Of a DNA stretch of 64,000 bases, positions 54,383-61,937 are shown piece after piece. Source of the stretch: JAPLHP01 sp963720375. GTDB taxonomy: Bacteria > Chloroflexota > Dehalococcoidia > UBA2247 > RBG-13-53-26. Numbering within the stretch: the first letter of the stretch is position 1; each line of letters opens with the position of its first letter. Both the position numbers and the translations under genes were made by a program. The notes beneath the pieces were generated by a model, which was not told the DNA's origin, did not search any database, and saw only the letters and a program-made list of their open reading frames with translations. The stretch spans positions 38,934 to 102,933 of the forward strand of contig CAVRFM010000003.1 of the NCBI GenBank assembly GCA_963720375.1, read 5' to 3'.

Positions 54383-54469
54383 TCTATGTTTTCCGATTAC
54401 CTCTCTGCCCGGGGTCCACAAGTTGCAGGGGGCAGACTTCAATATTTGATCATTATTGAGGCTGGTGTT

Positions 54470-54937
54470 TTGAGAACGTTGATTTTAGGTCTGGGGAACC
54501 CGATCCGCGGCGATGATGGAGTGGGGATCAGGATTGTGGAAGCGCTGGAAAGCGAGATCCATCATCCGGAGGTAGAGGTAGCAGAGAGTATCAGCGGCGG
54601 GCTGGACCTTCTGGACCTGCTCGCGGGCTATCAGCGGGCCATCATAATCGATGCCATCCAGACCCACGAGGGAAAGCCAGGCCAGGTTTACCGGTTGGGC
54701 CTGGAGAATCTGCCAGCTCCTCTCCACTGCTCCGTGGTCCACGACGTCGATCTGGTCACTGCCCTGGATTTAGGCCGCAGACTTGGTATGGCGATGCCCC
54801 AGGAGATCGTCATCTTTGCCATAGAGGTAGCTGATGTCACCACCTTTGGCGAGGAATGCACTCCGGAGGTGGAGAGGTCTATCCCTGAGGTTATCAGGCT
54901 GGTGCTGCAGGAACTGCCGGCCGCAGATCAGGCGTAA
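54470..54937 (+). CDS. Hydrogenase maturation protease
   Basis: The 155-residue protein has (M)RTLILGLGNPIRGDDGVG, IIIDAI and VVHDVDLVTAL. These supply the nickel-probing ligands Asp15, Asp61 and His91 of the HycI/HybD fold. It trims the C-terminus of a [NiFe] hydrogenase large subunit after metal insertion. The start is a TTG at 54470, preceded by GAGG. The upstream frame to 54386 does not look coding. HypA and HypB lie 0.8 kb downstream on the other strand. No hydrogenase structural gene is in the window. Confidence 0.9.
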   Translation: MRTLILGLGNPIRGDDGVGIRIVEALESEIHHPEVEVAESISGGLDLLDLLAGYQRAIIIDAIQTHEGKPGQVYRLGLENLPAPLHCSVVHDVDLVTALDLGRRLGMAMPQEIVIFAIEVADVTTFGEECTPEVERSIPEVIRLVLQELPAADQA

Positions 54938-55054
54938 CCAGGGCTGAATGGCAGCCTGCGATGTCCTGACAGTCAAGGCAAGAAACCGGGGAATCACCAT
55001 TCGGACCCGAGCAGGCAATTCCTTTTTGTTATTCGTATTCCGTTTTACATTTGC

Positions 55055-55092
55055 CCTGATTTTGTGGTGGTATAATATCGCAGGAGATTTTG
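55055..55092 (+). repeat. Promoter-bearing repeat, copy 11 (truncated)
   Basis: GATTTTGTGGTGGTATAATA then TCGCAGGAGATTTTGGC. The TGGTATAAT core (TATAAT at 55071-55076) is kept, but the 5' CTTCAGG/TATCC part is lost. It lies about 30 bp before the YkgJ gene. Confidence 0.6.
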
Positions 55093-55105
55093 GCGTGATA
55101 AAACC

Positions 55106-55582
55106 ATGGACAGGAAGTTTCGGAGAATACCGGAATGCTCCAGATGCGGCAGGTGTTGCATAGAGCAGGGTTCCGGGTTCACCATGATGCCCGATGATTA
55201 TAGAAGATGGAAGCGCCAGGGGCGACGCGATATCCTGCGCTATATCTGGCAATGCGAAGTGCCTGCTGATTATGACGGCATATGGGACTTATGGATAGAC
55301 TGGGTAGACCCTGAGACAGGAGAAAATCTGGATTATTGTCCCTTCCTGAAGAAGCTGAGCCGGAGCAAGTATACCTGTGCCATTTATGATACCAGGCCGG
55401 CTATATGCGAGAGGTTCTGGTGTGAAGGAGCATACAGGATCGGGAAAAGAGGGGCCCCTTTCAGAGCTGTGCGTGGACTGACAAGGGCCGGGAACCAGGC
55501 TGCAAGCGTATCAGTGGATTCAGGTCCGCCTCACCTTCAATCTATGTGCTTTCATTCTATGGCAGCCAGCAGCACCTGCTAG
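55106..55582 (+). CDS. YkgJ-family cysteine cluster protein, tail ending in a MITE
   Basis: The 158-residue protein has CSRCGRCCIEQGSGF, then the loop YCPFLKK and CAIYDTRPAICERFWC. This matches the YkgJ cluster of the gene at 41224. After about residue 120 the sequence becomes low in conservation (AVRGLTRAGNQAASVSVDSG). The stop is the TAG at 55580-55582, at the edge of a partial MITE that starts at 55582. The natural tail may have been truncated. Promoter repeat copy 11 is upstream. Confidence 0.82.
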   Translation: MDRKFRRIPECSRCGRCCIEQGSGFTMMPDDYRRWKRQGRRDILRYIWQCEVPADYDGIWDLWIDWVDPETGENLDYCPFLKKLSRSKYTCAIYDTRPAICERFWCEGAYRIGKRGAPFRAVRGLTRAGNQAASVSVDSGPPHLQSMCFHSMAASSTC

Positions 55583-55650
55583 TGCAGTGTCATCGTAATA
55601 CCTATACAATGGATTCCCCCTTGCGCGGGAATGACACGGGCAACCTCTAT
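55582..55650. mobile_element. Partial MITE, copy 2
   Basis: CTAGTGCAGTGTCATCG at the left end and the central hairpin (GGATTCCCCC...GCGGGAATGACACGGG) match copies at 24030 and 59648. The homology fades after about 55650, so the right end is lost. Confidence 0.75.
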
Positions 55651-55752
55651 GGAACTTCAGGGCCTGAGGCGATAGTCTCTGCCTGAGTGATGCCGGGAAA
55701 TCGGTGATAAGGGGTTACAGATTCCCGGGGAGAACCGGGCGAAACCTTATGT

Positions 55753-56421
55753 CTACTTAGCAGTCCTCTTGTGCGGGGAGCGCATGCCGGACACGACCCA
55801 GGAAACCCAGTCATCGATGCCCTGGTGGGTGGTGCAGGAGACCCGGAATATCTGAGCTTTCCGGTTTATCCCTTGGAGTGCCTTTGAAAAGCCTTCCATA
55901 TCAAATCTGGTGTATGGCAAAAGGTCGATCTTGTTTATCACTACGGCGTCTGCGAGGTGGAACAGGAGGGGGTACTTGTAAATCTTGTCATCACCTTCGG
56001 GGACACTCAGGATCAGTACCTTTCTTTCTTCTCCGAGCTTGAACTCTCCGGGGCAGACCAGATTGCCCACATTTTCGATGAGCAGAAGATCGATGTCAGC
56101 CAAAGGCAGGTTGTCCAGGGCATGGCCGACCATAACGGCATCCAGGTGACACTCCCCGCCGGTATTAATCTGAAGCACCGGCACTCCCTCTTCGCTCACC
56201 TTTTGAGCATCTATGGTGGAACTTATATCTCCTTCGATAACGCCTATGCGGACTTTGCCCTTCAACCTTCTGATGGTCTCCAGTATGAGGCTGGTCTTAC
56301 CTGATCCGGGTGAAGACATCACATTTACGCAGGAAACGTTCTTGCTCTGCAGCAGCGCATGATTTCTCTCTGCGATCTGGTCATTGGCGCTGAGGATATC
56401 TTTTAGAACCTTTATTTCCAC
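55753..56421 (-). CDS. hypB: Hydrogenase nickel incorporation protein HypB
   Basis: The 222-residue GTPase has G1 SSPGSGKT (residues 37-43), switch region EGDIS, GGECHLDA with metal ligands Cys91 and His92, ENVGNLVCPGEF and the G4 motif NKIDLLPY. There is no histidine-rich N-terminus, as found in nickel-storing HypB. It delivers nickel to the hydrogenase active site with HypA. hypA ends two bases before its ATG. Confidence 0.96.
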   Translation of the reverse strand: MEIKVLKDILSANDQIAERNHALLQSKNVSCVNVMSSPGSGKTSLILETIRRLKGKVRIGVIEGDISSTIDAQKVSEEGVPVLQINTGGECHLDAVMVGHALDNLPLADIDLLLIENVGNLVCPGEFKLGEERKVLILSVPEGDDKIYKYPLLFHLADAVVINKIDLLPYTRFDMEGFSKALQGINRKAQIFRVSCTTHQGIDDWVSWVVSGMRSPHKRTAK

Positions 56422-56423
56422 GA

Positions 56424-56765
56424 TTACTCTACCTCGATGCTTTCAACATAAAGTTCCTTGCCGGCGGTGATTTCCAGGCTGACATTGTGGCATTTGGGGC
56501 AGGCCCAGTCGAACTCCTTGAGACTAAATACCTCTTCGCAATTGTGGCAACGCGCCTGCGTGGGGATTTTCCGGAATGAAAGAGTCGCTTTTTCTGCATT
56601 GGTGCCTTTGCTGAGGTAGTCAAAATAGAACTGCACGCAGTCGCCGGCAATGCCGGACATTTCTCCCAGGACCAGGTTAATCTTCTGTACCCTGGCCGCC
56701 CCAGTCTTCTTTGCCTCGTCCAGAACAAGGTCGAGCATACTCTGAGTGATGGCCAGTTCATGCAT
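56424..56765 (-). CDS. hypA: Hydrogenase maturation nickel metallochaperone HypA
   Basis: The 113-residue protein starts MHELAITQSML; the N-terminal Met-His-Glu binds nickel. Its zinc site is RCHNCEEV (Cys73, Cys76) and WACPKCHN (Cys89, Cys92). GEMSGIAGDCVQFYFD is the usual core. It passes nickel to HypB. The pair forms a minus-strand operon divergent from nothing close; the rhomboid gene is upstream on the same strand. Confidence 0.96.
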   Translation of the reverse strand: MHELAITQSMLDLVLDEAKKTGAARVQKINLVLGEMSGIAGDCVQFYFDYLSKGTNAEKATLSFRKIPTQARCHNCEEVFSLKEFDWACPKCHNVSLEITAGKELYVESIEVE

Positions 56766-56894
56766 TTCTGAGTTTACATGATAGCATAATGCAGCTGTGG
56801 CTGGCGAGGCGCTAAATCAACGAATCGCAGCTAACTCAAAGCGATAATCCGGGTGCTGAATCTCCTGACTGCGTTTGGGTTCGAATTGTGTTAA

Positions 56895-57491
56895 TCAGAA
56901 GTAGGTGCGTTGCTGATTCCTGAGGAGGAAGCCTCCTATGAGGCCGAGGACCAGCCCGCCCAGATGTGCCTGCCAGGCCACGTCCGGGATGAAGGACAGT
57001 ACGAGGAAGCCAAAGAGGACTGCCGCCCAAAGAGGAAGAGGTATCACGAAGAACATGAGGGCCTTTGCCTGGGGGCGCAGCACTACCATAGCTCCCATTA
57101 CGGCAAATATAGCTCCTGAGGCACCGATGACTAGAGTGTAACGATCCAAATAGCTTGCCCAAGGTGAGTAGAAAGCCCAGAGCATGAAGAAGGCGTTCCC
57201 CAGCAGTCCACCCAGGAAATATATGACAAGGAACTTTATCTCACCAATCAGCGCTAACAGGTATGTTCCGAAGAAATATAACGTGATCATGTTGAAGAGG
57301 ATATGGAAGATATTGGCATGTATAAAGAGGCTGGTCACAATCGTCCATGGGTCTGTTGTGAAATTTGCCGGCTCCAGTCCGAGACGTGTTTCAATGGTTG
57401 AGTTCAGGCTGGTGGCTACGAACAGTATTATATTAACGCCTATGAGGAACAATACAGCGTTCAAGGTGAAACCACGATTCTCTTCTCTCAT
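56895..57491 (-). CDS. Rhomboid-family intramembrane serine protease
   Basis: The 198-residue protein has six membrane helices. The catalytic Ser125 is in GASGAIFAVMG, the catalytic His176 is in WQAHLGGLVLGL, and HILFNMITLYFFG gives the conserved His-x-x-x-Asn. Rhomboids cut single-pass membrane proteins within the bilayer. The short length is the basic bacterial six-helix form. Substrates are unknown. The gene is upstream of hypA on the same strand. Confidence 0.95.
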   Translation of the reverse strand: MREENRGFTLNAVLFLIGVNIILFVATSLNSTIETRLGLEPANFTTDPWTIVTSLFIHANIFHILFNMITLYFFGTYLLALIGEIKFLVIYFLGGLLGNAFFMLWAFYSPWASYLDRYTLVIGASGAIFAVMGAMVVLRPQAKALMFFVIPLPLWAAVLFGFLVLSFIPDVAWQAHLGGLVLGLIGGFLLRNQQRTYF

Positions 57492-57713
57492 CTTGCCTTA
57501 CCGTGTCGCCTTATTCACTAGGATAGAGGAAAACGCAGGTTTTCTCAAGAACTAGATACGAATATCCCATGTTTGTCCAGTGGTGAGTACACTTGGGTCT
57601 GGGAAACCCTTGATGTCGGCAGCTTCACGTGCAGCCTTGACCTGCAAGACAAGGTAGGTATAGGCGTCTTTCTTGTACTGATTCCAGCAGTTGTCCAAGT
57701 CTGGGTTATTATT

Positions 57714-57792
57714 GTTGCATCCTGTCAGACCTTGCCAACCAGATCGTGGTTCACACATTTGACATCTTCCACGACTGCGCCATAAGATTCAT
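57714..57792. repeat. 79-bp direct repeat of the cassette-like region, copy A
   Basis: From GTTGCATCCTGTCAGACC to CATAAGATTCAT this matches 60472-60550 with about a dozen substitutions. In both places a few tens of bases later CAATGTT precedes a plus-strand gene. The 57492-57893 gap holds no gene that I trust. Confidence 0.8.
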
Positions 57793-57824
57793 GCAACTGC
57801 TGCAGCAACAAGATAATAGCCAAT

Positions 57825-57835
57825 GTTGGGCAGCC
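57825..57835 (+). other. Cassette-start element GTTGGGCAGCC
   Basis: GTTGGGCAGCC is perfectly complementary to GGCTGCCCAAC at 59387-59397, which begins at the stop of the HEPN gene. In integrons the first bases of a cassette (TTRRRY) pair with the RYYYAA at the start of its attC. The same pattern is seen here. Confidence 0.5.
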
Positions 57836-57893
57836 TCATTGAGTTAAGGCCGCTGCAGTTTGATTATTGGTGATTTTAAAAAGGGTGAACCAA

Positions 57894-59387
57894 ATGCCAA
57901 ACAGCCAATACACATTTGCCTTCTTCCCTTACCTTAAGACCTCGGAACCAGTTCACTATCGGAATCTCACTATTAGGAGCAGCGATGACTTTTCTGATCT
58001 ACCACCTGGTGCAGTTCAACACCTTGAAATTCTTCGCACTATGTTCTTCCTGCGCGATCATCTCCGAATACAGAAGTTATCATACGCGTTTCACCCATCA
58101 AGCGAAGAATTCAACGCTACGGAATTCATAAAGCAACTCCTTGAGTTCCGAGCACTTGTATCCTTTATCTACTCTGCACCACATCCCACAACCGGAGATC
58201 CCTTCTTGCGATACGAACACGCTAGCCTCTACCTGCTTCAACCCACACAAGTCTCCAAATACCTACTCACAGACCAAGACAATGTTGAGGTTTTACCAGA
58301 AGCTCAGAATCTTGAGTTTGACTCGAGAAATGAAATAAGCGGTTATGAGGGATGCCTCAACAACGAATCGTATTTTTGGGTGACTAATGGCAGTCGTATC
58401 TTCCCGCCAGCGGCAAAGCTGTGGCTCGCCCAAGACTTAAGCGACGACTTCAACTATCGTCTGTCTGAATCGCGGCTCTACCGGCCGGTGGTTGAGTATT
58501 TTCAAACGAGAGGAGAGAAAGACGTTTTAGGTGAGCGGATGCTCACAGCGCTTACCTGGTACAACAGAAGCATAGGAATCGACATTGATGAAAGCTTGGC
58601 TTTGGTCAGTCTTGCTATTGCCTTTGAGAGCTTGCTGGACCTCGACCCAGGTGAAAAAGTCACCGACCGCTTCAAAGAGGCAGTAGGTCTCCTCGTAGGT
58701 GATATTCCTCGCCTCGATAGTTGGTTAACGCAGTTCTACAGAGCTCGCTCTCAGATTGTTCACAAAGGACGATCTGCCAATCTTAGGTTTGTCGCTACTG
58801 ACGACCCTAGAAGGTCTTCAGACAGGCCTGAGTTAAGACATCGCTCGTTGGTTTCTTATGGGCGACAAGTATTCCAGGTTTGCGTCTCAACTATACTGAC
58901 TGGTGCGCAAATAGCTGAGCGGCTGAAATTGGCTCCCTTACTCGTAACAAATCAACAGCGATTAGAACAGATTTGCGAGCTGCTTAGCAACAAGGATGGA
59001 ACCCCCGCTGCTCGAATCTTAGCTGCCAGTCAGGATGTTAGTGACATTGAAACCTATAGATTTGTAGAGGAGGAATTGACGGATGATCAATTGATAGGCA
59101 CTGTCAGACTGATGATCAAACAATACCTCGACTCAGCTCACGATGAGTCCTCGGAATTGGTCAAGCTGATGAATGAGTTTGCTGTAGTAGATTCCAAAGA
59201 TCATTACAAGACACTATCCCTCCTAAACAAAATCCGGGAACATTTCGAATCAAAAGGCATTCCACAACCTCCATCGCCAATTGATCTGCGTTCTATTGTG
59301 GCTTCACTGGTAGGCAGTGTATGCGATTACACCTTCATGTATTACTTGCGTCTAGAGCACTTACAGAAACAGAAGGAGGCGGAATAG
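57894..59387 (+). CDS. HEPN-domain protein (Apea-like), first gene of the cassette-like region
   Basis: The 497-residue protein starts at the ATG after AAGGGTGA. Its middle region (SLAIAFESLLDLDPGEKVTD, YRARSQIVHKG) resembles Apea-type HEPN domains, with the R-x4-H motif at Arg285 and His290. HEPN motifs of this kind are RNA-cleaving in toxins and defence systems. The C-terminal third is charged and helical (KTLSLLNKIREHFESKGI). There is no membrane helix. Whether it is a toxin or defence effector is inference. Its stop codon overlaps the complement of the cassette-start element. Confidence 0.78.
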   Translation: MPNSQYTFAFFPYLKTSEPVHYRNLTIRSSDDFSDLPPGAVQHLEILRTMFFLRDHLRIQKLSYAFHPSSEEFNATEFIKQLLEFRALVSFIYSAPHPTTGDPFLRYEHASLYLLQPTQVSKYLLTDQDNVEVLPEAQNLEFDSRNEISGYEGCLNNESYFWVTNGSRIFPPAAKLWLAQDLSDDFNYRLSESRLYRPVVEYFQTRGEKDVLGERMLTALTWYNRSIGIDIDESLALVSLAIAFESLLDLDPGEKVTDRFKEAVGLLVGDIPRLDSWLTQFYRARSQIVHKGRSANLRFVATDDPRRSSDRPELRHRSLVSYGRQVFQVCVSTILTGAQIAERLKLAPLLVTNQQRLEQICELLSNKDGTPAARILAASQDVSDIETYRFVEEELTDDQLIGTVRLMIKQYLDSAHDESSELVKLMNEFAVVDSKDHYKTLSLLNKIREHFESKGIPQPPSPIDLRSIVASLVGSVCDYTFMYYLRLEHLQKQKEAE

Positions 59388-59449
59388 GCTGCCCAACCAG
59401 TCGCTGGAGCCAATAGCGCCTAGCGGCGCTGAGTTGTATCGCGGCACCT
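59387..59449 (+). other. attC-like sequence after the HEPN gene
   Basis: GGCTGCCCAACCAGTCGCTG, then GAGCC, then the inner hairpin AGCGCC-TAGC-GGCGCT and GAGTTG. The order resembles an integron attC site (RYYYAAC, an L box, a central stem). The final GTTRRRY end is not clear. Confidence 0.45.
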
Positions 59450-59647
59450 TTCAGAAAGTAGCTGATGGGCAACGGCGCTAGTGCAAACCCGGCGCTTCGC
59501 TTCAGCTTTTCCCTTAGATTGCATGCATGTTCCATGTCGTTCAATTCACAACTTCGAACCTGAAGTGGTCTAGTATTGCCATTGTTGGTACACGGACGAT
59601 GTAATGTAATATGCGGGTGTCTGTGCAACGCCGAAATCACCTATCCA

Positions 59648-59743
59648 GTGTAGTGTCATCGCAATACCTATACAATGGATTCCCGCTTGCGCGGGAATGA
59701 CAGGGGTAACTTCTATTATTAAGTCTTTCCTGAGACACTACAC
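59648..59743. mobile_element. 96-bp MITE (IS630-like ends), copy 3
   Basis: GTGTAGTGTC and GACACTACAC form perfect 10-bp terminal inverted repeats. The element is the same length as copy 1 at 24030. The right flank is TAG; the left flank (CCA) lacks the TA. Confidence 0.85.
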
Positions 59744-59747
59744 TAGC

Positions 59748-59781
59748 TTTTGATGCGTACGCATGGAACGGGAGACATCCC
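59748..59781 (+). repeat. Cassette-region 3' motif, copy 1
   Basis: GATGCGTACGCATGGAAC, then GGGAGACATCCCC. It contains the 12-bp palindrome ATGCGTACGCAT. It follows the HEPN gene (and the MITE). Confidence 0.75.
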
Positions 59782-59794
59782 CAACGTTGTCAGC

Positions 59795-59800
59795 TATAAT
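59795..59800 (+). promoter_or_regulatory. TATAAT box before the thioesterase gene
   Basis: TATAAT lies 32 bp before the ATG at 59833. A TTGTCA (59788-59793) is too close to be a matched -35. It may be part of the cassette border. Confidence 0.35.
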
Positions 59801-59832
59801 AAACGTACAAAGAACTATTGAGGAAAGGAAGA

Positions 59833-60318
59833 ATGAAAGACGACAAATTGCCGGTCTTTGATAATGAGAAGACCCAGGTACTGAAGGGTGGCATGGCGCT
59901 CATGACCAGGTATCATCCCTTCCTCGAGCTTATGGGTGTCATGATTGAGTCGACGGACGATGACAGCGTGCGCATCAGGTTTTCCATGCGCGACGACCTG
60001 TGCGGGCACCCGGGCCTGCACATCCTCCATGGGGGAGTTATTTCCTGCATGATTGATATCCTGGGGGGCGCAGTTGCATCCTGGCACCAGATAAAAGATA
60101 TCCAGGATCGTCCTGTGGAGGAGCAGCTCAAGAGGATGGGCGCTGTAAGGACCATTGACCAGCGTGTCGATTACCTACGGCCGGGCAAGGGCAAGGAGTT
60201 CACAGTCACAGGCTTCGTCCTGCGCGACGGCAAAAACGTGATCGTCATCCGCATGGAAATGAAGAACGAGGAGCAGAGCCTGATCGCTACCGGCATCGGC
60301 ACGTTCCTTGTCGCTTGA
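59833..60318 (+). CDS. PaaI-family hotdog thioesterase
   Basis: The 161-residue protein has the hotdog signature HILHGGVISCMIDILGGAVA (active-site region) and strands KEFTVTGFVLRDGKNVIVIR. The family hydrolyses acyl-CoA thioesters, such as phenylacetyl-CoA derivatives. I chose the ATG at 59833 after AAAGGAAG. A MITE and the motif at 59748 lie directly upstream. It is the second gene of the cassette-like region. Confidence 0.9.
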   Translation: MKDDKLPVFDNEKTQVLKGGMALMTRYHPFLELMGVMIESTDDDSVRIRFSMRDDLCGHPGLHILHGGVISCMIDILGGAVASWHQIKDIQDRPVEEQLKRMGAVRTIDQRVDYLRPGKGKEFTVTGFVLRDGKNVIVIRMEMKNEEQSLIATGIGTFLVA

Positions 60319-60394
60319 GATAGCGCTGGCGTGCATCTGAGTCGCCACGTTAGTTGCCCAAAACATCGTCGAGATGGGTTATCAACCCCCACTC

Positions 60395-60421
60395 ACGTAA
60401 GCATGGAATGGCAGACATCCC
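60395..60421 (+). repeat. Cassette-region 3' motif, copy 2
   Basis: CACGTAAGCATGGAATGG, then CAGACATCCC. It matches copies at 59748, 61304 and 61910 and follows the thioesterase gene. Confidence 0.7.
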
Positions 60422-60471
60422 AGGGTCCTTGTGGGAGTAACCCCAAGTTCAAAGATTGCCATCTAGTAATT

Positions 60472-60550
60472 GTTGCATCCTCTTAGGCTCTGTCAACCAG
60501 ATCATGGTTTGTAAGCTTGACATTATCCACGACCGCCCCATAAGATTCAT
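60472..60550. repeat. 79-bp direct repeat of the cassette-like region, copy B
   Basis: GTTGCATCCTCTTAGGCTCT to CATAAGATTCAT matches 57714-57792. It lies between the thioesterase and the AT-rich methyltransferase. Confidence 0.8.
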
Positions 60551-60583
60551 AACTATCGCCGGGAAGATAAGAGACAATGTTAT

Positions 60584-61237
60584 ATGCAAGATAAAAGCAA
60601 GAACGAATCAAAGCACATACAATTGAATGAAGCGAAATGGGATAAATGGGCAAGTTCACTTGACGGTAAAGGATGGAGATATGATTATTTAAGGAATGCT
60701 CAAAGTGGTGTTATCTCTTTATTAGATGTTAGAGAAAACATTAGTTTTCTTGACGTTGGTTGCGGAACTGGCTGGGCGATAGGACAAGTTGCCAAATTAG
60801 TCAATAACAAAGGTTTTTTTTATGGAGTTGATTTATCTCCTAAAATGATTGAAAAAGCAGAACAGAATTTTAAAGGAAATGATAACTTTCATTTTATAAA
60901 AGCCAATGCAGAATCAATCCCACTTGATGATGATTCATTTGATATTATAATTTGTAGTAACTCCTTCCATCATTATCTATATCCGGATAAGGCATTAAAA
61001 GAAATATATCGTCTTCTCAAATACAGCGGGAAAAGTTATATACTTGATCCGACTGCAGACAATTTTGTTTTTAGAATTGCAGATAAGATTATAAGAGTAT
61101 TTGAACCTGGGCATGTAAGACTTTACAGTACAAAAGAATTTAACAAATTGATTGTCAATGCGGGTTTAAAATATATATCTTCTGAAAAAATCAAAGGGCA
61201 CCAGAAGGTTCACATCGGACAAAAACAAAAAGAATAG
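60584..61237 (+). CDS. AT-rich class I SAM-dependent methyltransferase
   Basis: The 217-residue protein has SAM motif I FLDVGCGTGWAIGQ, FYGVDLSPKMIEKAEQNF, the acidic pocket FDIIICSNSFHH and the post-motif LLKYSGKSYILDP. The gene is about 30-35 % GC, much lower than its neighbours, which points to recent acquisition. The start sits on the element GTTATATGC (60579-60587). The stop is followed by GCCTACAAC AAGCACTTCAAG, similar to an attC left half. The substrate is unknown. Confidence 0.9.
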   Translation: MQDKSKNESKHIQLNEAKWDKWASSLDGKGWRYDYLRNAQSGVISLLDVRENISFLDVGCGTGWAIGQVAKLVNNKGFFYGVDLSPKMIEKAEQNFKGNDNFHFIKANAESIPLDDDSFDIIICSNSFHHYLYPDKALKEIYRLLKYSGKSYILDPTADNFVFRIADKIIRVFEPGHVRLYSTKEFNKLIVNAGLKYISSEKIKGHQKVHIGQKQKE

Positions 61238-61240
61238 AAC

Positions 61241-61298
61241 GCCTACAACAAGCACTTCAAGTCTGACTCGGGGAGCGCACGATTGCTCAAATGATCTA
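61241..61298 (+). other. attC-like sequence after the methyltransferase gene
   Basis: GCCTACAACAAGCACTTCAA, then GTCTGACTCG, GGGAGCGCAC, GATTGCTC. The first nine bases pair with 7 of 9 bases of GTTATATGC at 60579. The L-box-like AACAAGCACTTCAAG is typical of attC left halves. Only the left half is convincing. Confidence 0.4.
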
Positions 61299-61303
61299 TT
61301 CAC

Positions 61304-61339
61304 CTTTTGATGCGTACGCATGGAATGGCAAACATCCCA
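61304..61339 (+). repeat. Cassette-region 3' motif, copy 3
   Basis: CTTTTGATGCGTACGCATGG, then AATGGCAAACATCCC. It follows the methyltransferase gene and contains the palindrome ATGCGTACGCAT. Confidence 0.75.
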
Positions 61340-61470
61340 ATATTCGTTCAATTATTACAAAATATAGGCACGATTGAATCTAAAATGAAGGGCGTTCCCT
61401 TGACAAATGGTAAACGTACCGGTGCCGGTCAAGCACCTATCACCGAGTTATTCAAGGGAGGCATATAGCG

Positions 61471-61893
61471 ATGCAGGCAAGTGAACTTATTGACGATCTG
61501 GTTGCAAATCTTGCTGATTGGCGCGGAACCATGTTTGCCAATATTAGAAGGATTATCCATGATGCTGATCCAGAAATAATGGAGGAATGGAAATGGATGG
61601 GGACTCCCGTCTGGTCCCACGATGGAATAGTCTGTGTTGCCAATGCCTTCAAAGACAAAGTGAAGCTAACTTTCTATCAGGGGGCGCACCTTGCAGACCC
61701 GGACAAGCTCTTCAATAACGAACTCGAAGGCAAACAATGGCGATCGATCGATATTCACAAGGACGATAAGGTCAATGAGAGCTCACTAAAGACTCTCATC
61801 AAATCCGCCGTGGACCACAATCGCGCGAAAGTGAAGACCGCTAACAAACCTCGCGCGACACGACGCGATGTACAAAAGAAACCAGCAAAATAG
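61471..61893 (+). CDS. DUF1801 domain protein
   Basis: The 140-residue protein has RIIHDADPEIMEEWKWMGTP, VANAFKDKVKLTFYQG, and a basic C-terminus (HNRAKVKTANKPRATRRDVQ). DUF1801 proteins (YdhG-like) are small and uncharacterised; some are found with toxins or in cassette arrays. GGGAGG precedes the ATG. The stop is followed within 20 bp by the cassette-region motif. It is the fourth cassette gene. Confidence 0.88.
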   Translation: MQASELIDDLVANLADWRGTMFANIRRIIHDADPEIMEEWKWMGTPVWSHDGIVCVANAFKDKVKLTFYQGAHLADPDKLFNNELEGKQWRSIDIHKDDKVNESSLKTLIKSAVDHNRAKVKTANKPRATRRDVQKKPAK

Positions 61894-61909
61894 AGCGGTC
61901 TACCTCGAA

Positions 61910-61937
61910 ACGTACGCATGGAAAGGCAAACATCCCG
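61910..61937 (+). repeat. Cassette-region 3' motif, copy 4
   Basis: CGTACGCATGGAAAGGC, then AAACATCCCG. It follows the DUF1801 gene. Confidence 0.72.

Noticed and set aside
57552..57758. Minus-strand ORF (68 codons) after the rhomboid gene
   Set aside because: Its end part looks a little like protein, but the start lies inside the 79-bp repeat, and no ribosome site or homology is evident. Could be a gene remnant.
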